A model generated the notes under the pieces. It did not search any database and had not been told where the DNA came from. It worked only from the letters and a program-made list of their open reading frames with translations. 9,346 nt of DNA, from the NCBI GenBank assembly GCA_028717865.1, contig JAQUMZ010000081.1:1-9346 (forward strand), read 5' to 3'. The DNA comes from Elusimicrobiota bacterium (GTDB lineage: Bacteria > Elusimicrobiota > Elusimicrobia > UBA1565 > UBA9628). Shown here piece after piece: positions 1 to 4,646 of the stretch. A program made the position numbers and the translations under genes. Each line of letters begins with the position of its first letter. Within the stretch, counting starts at the first letter, position 1.

Positions 1-800
1 TCCAGGCGGTAGGAGCGGCTGGCCAGGCCCCGCCAAGTCGCCCGGTACCAAAGCGGCTCGACGACCGCCGGGACGCTCAAGACCGCGCGCCGCTCTTCCC
101 GGCGCTCCCAAGCGGCGCGCCGCCAGGAATCCGAGGCCTTGAGCCACAGCTGGACGTCTCCGGCCGCCGCGGGCCCCCCGCCCGCGACCAGGCGCGCCGT
201 GATGGCGGCCGGCTGGCCCGCGGTCCATACGCAATCCCCGGGCTCCAGGACGACGAACCGCTCCAGCGCCACGTCCCGCCAGGGAGTCAAAACCCTTTCC
301 CAGGAGGCGCGGCCCAGCCACGGCCAGCTCAGGGCGCCCGCCAAGCCCAGGACCGCGAGCAGACGCAGCGGCCGCGAGGGCACCCAGCGGAAAACGGGGC
401 GCGGCGGCAGGCCCGCGAGCAGGGCCTCCGTGGCTTCCAGATGCGCCTGGGCCAGGCGGCGCGAGGCGTGCCTCGGCCGGGCGCGGGAGAGGTCCCACGC
501 GGAGCCAAGATAGGGGCGCAGGGACGGATGCTCGGCGGCCGCCGCCTCGATGACCGCGGGCCAAGCGTCCGTCCGCCAGGGCCGCCGCAGCACGAAGACC
601 CAGCCGGCCGCGAAGGCCAGGACGGCCGCGGCGCCGAGCGCCTCGCGCGCCGGCCGGGAAAGGAGGAAAACCGCGTCCAGCCAAAGCAGGACGGTAAGGG
701 CGCACAGACCGGCGCAGAGCAGCCGGGCCGCGCCCTCGCGCAGCAGCAGCCAGGAGCGCTGCCGCCGCCAAGCTCGAGTCCGTTCAGCCAGTTCGCCCAT
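1..800 (-). CDS. Membrane protein resembling DUF4175 type, N-terminal part (3' end outside window)
   Basis: An uninterrupted minus-strand frame runs from an ATG at 800 off the left edge (266 codons, no stop). Three hydrophobic segments are visible: residues about 26-47, 52-71 and 145-163. Between the second and third is a soluble, helical, Arg/Ala-rich stretch (about 72-144). After the third comes a probably extracytoplasmic, beta-type region with the pattern 'LEPGD...TAGQPAAITARLVAG' and then a Trp/Tyr-rich segment. This order (paired helices, helical domain, third helix, then a 'PGD..v..G' beta domain) is what I recall for DUF4175-like proteins, which often lie near MoxR/Bat-type genes; no such neighbour is visible here. 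The start is supported by GGTGAGG a few bases upstream and by a -10 box about 40 bases upstream. The frame could be another large membrane protein with the same topology. The coding call is firm; the family is moderate. Confidence 0.7.
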   Translation of the reverse strand, partial: MGELAERTRAWRRQRSWLLLREGAARLLCAGLCALTVLLWLDAVFLLSRPAREALGAAAVLAFAAGWVFVLRRPWRTDAWPAVIEAAAAEHPSLRPYLGSAWDLSRARPRHASRRLAQAHLEATEALLAGLPPRPVFRWVPSRPLRLLAVLGLAGALSWPWLGRASWERVLTPWRDVALERFVVLEPGDCVWTAGQPAAITARLVAGGGPAAAGDVQLWLKASDSWRRAAWERREERRAVLSVPAVVEPLWYRATWRGLASRSYRL

Positions 801-831
801 GCCTCACCGATGAACGCGGAATCTCAGGATG

Positions 832-856
832 GCCGGAATTATATAAGAATTCCGGC
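832..856 (-). promoter_or_regulatory. Perfect 9-bp inverted repeat enclosing a TATAAT -10 box
   Basis: GCCGGAATT (832-840) and AATTCCGGC (848-856) are perfect reverse complements separated by 7 bases. On the minus strand a consensus TATAAT occupies 843-838, across the loop and one arm. It would start transcription near 831, giving a leader of about 30 nt before the ATG at 800. No good -35 hexamer is visible at the usual distance. The symmetry around the -10 box suggests an operator for a dimeric regulator, but a chance AT-rich palindrome is possible. Confidence 0.5.
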
Positions 857-892
857 GCGAGCAGGAGGGACCGCGCGTCTGTCGCGGCCGTT

Positions 893-924
893 AAAACCCC
901 TCGCGATCCGCAAGGATCGCGAGG
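893..924 (-). terminator. Intrinsic terminator downstream of the 978-1304 gene
   Basis: Arms 899-909 and 914-924 form a perfect 11-bp stem (CCTCGCGATCC / GGATCGCGAGG) with a 4-base loop. Read on the minus strand, the stem is followed by GG and then TTTT (896-893). This fits a rho-independent terminator about 55 bases after the stop of the small membrane-protein gene. The T tract is short, so efficiency is uncertain. On the plus strand there is no T tract, so it should work in one direction only. Confidence 0.7.
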
Positions 925-936
925 CCGGCCCGACTA

Positions 937-955
937 TTCCTTGGTTCCCAAGGGA
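937..955 (-). other. Second stem-loop in the 3' region of the 978-1304 gene
   Basis: TTCCTTGG (937-944) and CCAAGGGA (948-955) can pair over 8 positions, one of them G-T, with a 3-base loop. It lies between the stop at 978 and the terminator at 893-924, so the transcript would end in two stacked hairpins. It may stabilise the 3' end or have no role. Confidence 0.35.
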
Positions 956-977
956 ATTTGGGGAATGCCTGACATCA

Positions 978-1304
978 TTAGTCCGGCGGCTTGAACTGGG
1001 AGCGGTTCAGGCGCGCCTCGACGGCGTTGATTTCCTTGATTTGCAGCCGCCGCTGTTCGGTCTGGCGCGTAGCGCGGACGCCCGGTCCGCGCAGGTTCCT
1101 TTTCTCGGACTCCAGCAGTATGTCCTCGGCCCGGATGAGCGACACGTGGCCGGTCCGCCCCGAGAAGATAAAAGCGACGCGGCGGGCGACGTCGTTGAAG
1201 GCGTCCCACTCGTTGAAAAGGGTCTCCAGGAGGATCTTGAGCACCGCGCCCAGGCCGATGAGGCCGAAGGCAAGGGTGCTGATGAATTTCACGTAAAGTT
1301 CCAC
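978..1304 (-). CDS. Small single-pass membrane protein, function unknown (108 aa)
   Basis: The chosen start is the GTG at 1304, because GGGGAG (1316-1311) lies six bases upstream and a TACAAT box a little further up. The frame extends upstream without a comparable ribosome site. The protein begins MELYVKF, then has one strong membrane helix (about residues 7-28, rich in Gly, Leu and Ile). A soluble, charged helical part follows, with the phrase 'VSLIRAEDILLESEKRNL' and an Arg/Gln/Glu-rich C-terminus likely to form an amphipathic or coiled-coil helix. No catalytic motif is visible. I do not recognise a family. It seems to be monocistronic, with its own promoter and terminator. The hydrophobic N-terminus, clear Shine-Dalgarno and downstream terminator make it a credible gene despite its size. 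Confidence 0.72.
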   Translation of the reverse strand: MELYVKFISTLAFGLIGLGAVLKILLETLFNEWDAFNDVARRVAFIFSGRTGHVSLIRAEDILLESEKRNLRGPGVRATRQTEQRRLQIKEINAVEARLNRSQFKPPD

Positions 1305-1310
1305 GGGTTT

Positions 1311-1328
1311 CTCCCCGTTTAAATTGTA
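1311..1328 (-). promoter_or_regulatory. -10 box and ribosome site of the small membrane-protein gene
   Basis: On the minus strand TACAAT (1328-1323) differs from the -10 consensus by one base. Transcription would begin near 1316, which is also the first base of the GGGGAG ribosome site (1316-1311). The leader would be only about 12 nt. No convincing -35 element is seen. Confidence 0.5.
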
Positions 1329-1433
1329 GCCTGCCGCCGCGGCGCGACGCAGGGCCGATGGAGCCCAAGCGGTCCGGCAAAGGACCCATTCCGGGGCGGG
1401 CCCTTGGGCCCATTCGGGTCGGCTGCAAAGCCA

Positions 1434-1464
1434 GGGGGCCGGCGTCAAACGAACGCCGGCCCCC
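1434..1464 (-). terminator. Strong 12-bp hairpin after the exported-protein operon
   Basis: GGGGGCCGGCGT (1434-1445) and ACGCCGGCCCCC (1453-1464) form a perfect 12-bp stem with a 7-base loop, 20 bases past the stop at 1485. On the minus strand it is not followed by a run of T, so it is either an imperfect intrinsic terminator or a 3'-end stabilising structure. On the plus strand only TTT follows. Confidence 0.55.
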
Positions 1465-1484
1465 TTTGCGCCGCCGGACCCGGC

Positions 1485-3143
1485 TTAGTAAGGAAGCTCC
1501 TGGCCCGGACGCCTGCGGATCACCTCATCGGTACTGATCTTGCTGTTGACCCGGCTGAACGAGAACTCCTCAAGTATGACGCTCTTGCTCACCAGCGTGC
1601 CGGAGGGCTGGGCGGCGCCGGTGACCTGGGACGTCAGGTCCACGACGGCCTGCGGATTGTCCCCCACGACGACGTCCAGGGGCTGGTTGTAGATCACGAC
1701 GTCCATCTTCTTGTTCCACCAGCCGCCCCAGGATTTCATCTCGAAGCGCCGGGTCACCCGGGCGTTGACGCGGAGCGTCTCGCCCCGGTAGAAGTCCAGC
1801 CGGTCATCATTGACCACGAGCTCGACCTTGCCCTGGTTGTCGCGCAGGAAGACCCTCACCTTGTCGGACTCCGGAGCGGAGCGCAGCTTCGCCCCGGCGA
1901 CCAGGGTAACATTCTCGCTCGACCACTGCCGGTCCTCCAGCTTGACCGCGTACTTATAAGAAGCGCCCGACAGGTCGTAGCGCGGGCTGCCCTCGCCGTC
2001 GTAGCTGACCCGGATCACGTCCGACTCCCAGGGCAGGTCCGACATGCCGGGGAGGGGCGACTGGGCTCCGCTCATGTCGAAGGCCACGTTGACCGTATAC
2101 ACACGCGGCTCGTCCTCCCGGGACCAACGCACGCAGCGGGCGTCGTAGTGGTCGAAACGCTCTTTCCAATGCGTGCCGTAGAAGCCGCCCTCGACCCAGT
2201 CGTAATGATAGATCGCGCGGTAATAGCACTGCTTGACGTCACGGTAGACATGGCTGGTCAACGAGCGGGTGTGCACGCGGGCCTGGTTCTCGGCCGTGCG
2301 CACGATGCGCGCCGAATCCTCGGTGCGCATCCAGCCGGTTTTAAAGACCTGGGTCCAGGGGAAGTATTGGCTACGGTAAACGTAGCGGTTCTCGCCGACC
2401 CGCTCGAAGTTGGGCCGCATGTAGTCCGAGGGCAGGTCGTCCCACCAATCGTAATAATCCCAATCCGTGTTCCACCAATTAGGCGGCGGAGGCGGGAAGG
2501 AGTTGCGCCACACCGGGGTCGGCCGCGAAGGCGGAGTGCTTCCAGTGTTCGGCGGCAGGCTGCCGCCGCCGCTGCCCGGAAGCCCTTGATGGCCCGGTTT
2601 CTTGTCGCCGCTGCTGCCCGCAGGGCCCTTGCGGACCTCGGGTTTCTCGCCGCTGCTGCCCGCGGGGCCCTTGCGGACCTTGTCCGTATCCTTGCTGCTG
2701 CCCGGAGGCCCGCCCGCGAGAACGCCCATCCCGGACAGCGAAGCCTCGGCCGGCGCGTCGCGCAGCAGGCCCGAGTGGTCGAAGTCCACGGACACGGCCC
2801 GCGTCAACGCCGGCGCGGGCGCCACGGGCACCAGTTGCACCTGGGGCCGGCCTTCCTGGGAGGCGGACCCCGAACCTGCAGTCAGGATCACCGAGTTGCC
2901 GCGGTAGCGCTTCCCCGGGAAAAGCTTCGTCTCGAGCGTCTGCGCCGCCGCCTCCGACACGCCGCTCAGGGTGAGGGCGGATGGCCCGGCCTCGCAGCGC
3001 AAGGCCTCGCTCGTCAGCCCCCGCGCCTCGGCCTGCAACGACTGGCAGGCCTCGGGCGCGGACAGTTGCTTGTCTTCGGCCCGCAAAGGACCGCAGGCCA
3101 GGGCCAGGAGCAAAGCGGCCCCGATCATTTTGCCGTGCAACAT
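1485..3143 (-). CDS. Exported protein with 14-residue Gly/Pro/Ser repeats and aromatic-rich segment (552 aa)
   Basis: The start is the ATG at 3143, not the in-frame ATG at 3161. GGGAGGT (3159-3153) lies nine bases before 3143 and itself overlaps the upstream ATG. The N-terminus (MLHGKMIGAALLLALACGPLRA) is a signal peptide. Cleavage after LRA is likeliest, though the Cys in 'LALAC' leaves a lipoprotein possible. Order of regions: a small domain with two Cys (about 23-90), four 14-residue repeats (about 145-200), a Pro run and Trp/Tyr cluster (about 217-236), then a long, probably beta-rich domain to the C-terminus with two more Cys. No catalytic motif is seen and I do not recognise a family. 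It is the second gene of an operon with 3176-4462 (32-base gap), so the two products may act together outside the cytoplasm. A surface or periplasmic binding or structural role is only a guess. Confidence 0.8.
   Translation of the reverse strand: MLHGKMIGAALLLALACGPLRAEDKQLSAPEACQSLQAEARGLTSEALRCEAGPSALTLSGVSEAAAQTLETKLFPGKRYRGNSVILTAGSGSASQEGRPQVQLVPVAPAPALTRAVSVDFDHSGLLRDAPAEASLSGMGVLAGGPPGSSKDTDKVRKGPAGSSGEKPEVRKGPAGSSGDKKPGHQGLPGSGGGSLPPNTGSTPPSRPTPVWRNSFPPPPPNWWNTDWDYYDWWDDLPSDYMRPNFERVGENRYVYRSQYFPWTQVFKTGWMRTEDSARIVRTAENQARVHTRSLTSHVYRDVKQCYYRAIYHYDWVEGGFYGTHWKERFDHYDARCVRWSREDEPRVYTVNVAFDMSGAQSPLPGMSDLPWESDVIRVSYDGEGSPRYDLSGASYKYAVKLEDRQWSSENVTLVAGAKLRSAPESDKVRVFLRDNQGKVELVVNDDRLDFYRGETLRVNARVTRRFEMKSWGGWWNKKMDVVIYNQPLDVVVGDNPQAVVDLTSQVTGAAQPSGTLVSKSVILEEFSFSRVNSKISTDEVIRRRPGQELPY
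2544..2711 (-). repeat. Four tandem 42-bp units coding 14-residue repeats
   Basis: The period is exactly 42 bases: CTGCTGCCCG recurs at 2611, 2653 and 2695. On the minus strand the units code GPPGSSKDTDKVRK, GPAGSSGEKPEVRK, GPAGSSGDKKPGHQ and the degenerate GLPGSGGGSLPPNT. The middle copies are nearly identical in DNA, suggesting recent duplication or ongoing homogenisation. The composition suggests a flexible linker between the N-terminal and C-terminal domains. Confidence 0.85.
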
Positions 3144-3152
3144 ATATTTTTT

Positions 3153-3159
3153 ACCTCCC
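3153..3159 (-). promoter_or_regulatory. Shine-Dalgarno GGGAGGT fixing the start at 3143
   Basis: Read on the minus strand, GGGAGGT is nine bases before the ATG at 3143. It overlaps the alternative ATG at 3161-3159 and so could not serve that codon. A 32-base intergenic gap after the TGA at 3176 points to translation from a shared operon mRNA. Confidence 0.75.
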
Positions 3160-3175
3160 ATATTATTGAGCCTCG

Positions 3176-4462
3176 TCAGATTTCGAAGCGATCCTTAAGC
3201 CACTTGATGATCCAACCGAACACTGTCTGCTCGTCGGTCCCGCCGTTCGAGAAGCTGCCCTTGCCGTCCGCGCCGTAGGCCTTGTAGGAGGCGCTGTTGT
3301 AGGCGGCTTCGTCCAGGCGGGGAGCCGCGGCGGGGATGGACTGTCCGTCCTTGGAGTCGCCGGGGCGGAAGTATTTCCGGTCAAACTGCTCCCACAGGGA
3401 GTACCCGAAGCCCGAGCTCTGGTCATACGGGAAGAGGTCCCGGGCCCAGGTGAAGAAGGTGCTTTCGATCAAATGCCCGGTGTTCGTGCCGACGCCCTGG
3501 GCCGCGGCCCGGGCGGCGTTGACGAGCTGTTCGAACCAGTTCCATTCCACGTAAGAAGAGCGATCGCCCTGGACGGCCGCGTAATCCTTGTCCGTGGCCC
3601 AGGAGCGCGAGGTGCCGTTGGTGAGGTCCACGAACACGCGCACCATGTTCATGAACGATACCGCCAGCTTGTCCGCCGAGGCGGGGATGGCGTCGTACCA
3701 GGCGTTGAAGAACACCTGCTCGCGCGCGATGACCGAGGCGATGAACTGCCAGGGCGCCCCGCGGTAGATGTCCTCCCAGCGGCCGTTGTCGCGGTTGAGC
3801 AGATCCCAGGTCAGCACTATGACCGGACGCCGGTAGGAATCCTCGGTCGCGGCGGCCATGTAGCGGTCCCCGCGGTCGGGGTCGAGCAGGAAGTAGCCGC
3901 CCCTATTCTGGAACTCCTGATCCAGCGACCGCGACGTCTCGCTGCCGTCGACGGCATAGCGCATGGCCGCCCGGACCTTGGCGTCCTCGTTGTAATCCAG
4001 CCGGCGGTAGCCGTTCAAATCCGGGCTTGCGGCCGAAGGCCCCCCCACGAAGGAAAGGCCGTCGAATCCCCGGGCCGACTCCGTCCAGGCCGAAGCGGGA
4101 CCGGCCTCGGCCGCGGCATCGTTTTTGAGGGCCTGCGTCTGGAAGCTTTCCAACGCCTGCAACGCCGGAGCCTGAGCCGGCTGCGCGGCGGGCAGGGCCG
4201 CCGCCGTCTGGGGAAACGCCGCCGGCGCGGGCTGCGCGACCAGCGGGCTCTGGGTCCGCGGCAGGACCGAAGTCAAACCGGGCGGAACCGCGAGCGGCGC
4301 TTGCAGTTGCTGCCCCGGGACATTCAGCGCACCCGGCTTGACCGCGAACGGAACGCCGGCCATGCCCGCGCGGCCGGCTATCGGAGCCGTGCGCATGACC
4401 GCGGCCCGCGCCGATCCGGCCAGCAGGCCCGCGAAAACGGCAATCAGGATTCCCTTTCTCAT
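3176..4462 (-). CDS. Exported protein with Ala/Pro-rich leader and a degenerate HExxH-like helix (428 aa)
   Basis: The start is the ATG at 4462, preceded by GAGG (4472-4469) at a six-base spacing and giving a good signal peptide (MRKGILIAVFAGLLAGSARA). The frame is open further upstream but there encodes no export signal. Residues about 21-115 are a low-complexity Ala/Pro/Gln leader, then an 'RGFDGLSF' element (about 131-138), then a folded domain. In that domain 'PVIVLTWDLL' (about 213-222) precedes 'IASVIAREQVFF' (241-252), a helix resembling the zinc-peptidase pattern 'xxVIAHExxH' but with Arg and Phe where the histidines should be. 'KLAVSFMNMVRVF' (265-277) could match the helix carrying the third ligand. 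If so it is a non-catalytic relative of a metallopeptidase; this is inference from motifs only. The C-terminal 100 residues are Trp/Tyr/Phe-rich. First gene of an operon with 1485-3143. Coding and export are firm; function is unknown. Confidence 0.8.
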   Translation of the reverse strand: MRKGILIAVFAGLLAGSARAAVMRTAPIAGRAGMAGVPFAVKPGALNVPGQQLQAPLAVPPGLTSVLPRTQSPLVAQPAPAAFPQTAAALPAAQPAQAPALQALESFQTQALKNDAAAEAGPASAWTESARGFDGLSFVGGPSAASPDLNGYRRLDYNEDAKVRAAMRYAVDGSETSRSLDQEFQNRGGYFLLDPDRGDRYMAAATEDSYRRPVIVLTWDLLNRDNGRWEDIYRGAPWQFIASVIAREQVFFNAWYDAIPASADKLAVSFMNMVRVFVDLTNGTSRSWATDKDYAAVQGDRSSYVEWNWFEQLVNAARAAAQGVGTNTGHLIESTFFTWARDLFPYDQSSGFGYSLWEQFDRKYFRPGDSKDGQSIPAAAPRLDEAAYNSASYKAYGADGKGSFSNGGTDEQTVFGWIIKWLKDRFEI

Positions 4463-4503
4463 ATTCAACCTCGATGTATCCGGCATGGCTGCGTCCTGGA
4501 AAG

Positions 4504-4520
4504 CGATATTAATAATATCG
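4504..4520 (-). promoter_or_regulatory. 17-bp AT-rich palindrome with -10 box, exported-protein operon
   Basis: CGATATTA (4504-4511) and TAATATCG (4513-4520) are perfect reverse complements around one central base. On the minus strand TATTAT (4517-4512) inside it is a near-consensus -10 box. It would give a leader of about 43 nt before the ATG at 4462. The island is strikingly AT-rich in GC-rich surroundings. The symmetry would suit a repressor, though an AT-rich promoter can look palindromic by chance. No -35 is evident. Confidence 0.5.
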
Positions 4521-4600
4521 GCCCAAACCGGCATGGGCCGACCAGTAACGGCTTGGACCGGCATTAAACCCAGGCGCCAGCGGGCCCTTTAGCGCGGCAG

Positions 4601-4610
4601 GGCCTAGGCC
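4601..4610. other. 10-bp perfect palindrome upstream of uvrB
   Basis: GGCCTAGGCC is self-complementary and lies just upstream of where the uvrB -35 region should be. Nearby GGCCCT (4583-4588) and AGGGCC (4599-4604) can also pair. Either could be a regulator site or a transcript structure. Neither resembles an SOS (LexA) box of the types I know. Confidence 0.25.
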
Positions 4611-4634
4611 GGCGGTTTTTCAAGGCCCATGAGC

Positions 4635-4640
4635 TATAAT
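4635..4640 (+). promoter_or_regulatory. Consensus -10 box TATAAT of uvrB, predicted leaderless
   Basis: TATAAT is followed by only six bases before the GTG at 4647. The usual distance from -10 box to start point puts +1 on or next to the first base of the start codon. There is no Shine-Dalgarno between box and start, consistent with a leaderless mRNA. No TTGACA-like -35 is seen 16-18 bases upstream. Confidence 0.6.
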
Positions 4641-4646
4641 TGAAGC

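Noticed and set aside
441..1322. Plus-strand open frame across the first membrane-protein gene and the small membrane-protein gene
   Set aside because: It spans two minus-strand genes, a terminator and a promoter, and has no protein-like composition. The minus-strand frames have membrane helices and start signals.
1385..1418. Duplicate CCCATTC and GGGCCC motifs as a regulatory repeat
   Set aside because: The copies are short and imperfect, and GGGCCC-type strings recur throughout this GC-rich DNA, including in coding regions.
1404..3278. Long plus-strand open frame opposite the exported-protein gene
   Set aside because: It is antisense to a gene with signal peptide and Shine-Dalgarno. Its protein is full of Ala/Arg/Gly/Pro shadow composition, typical of GC-rich DNA, and it has no ribosome site.
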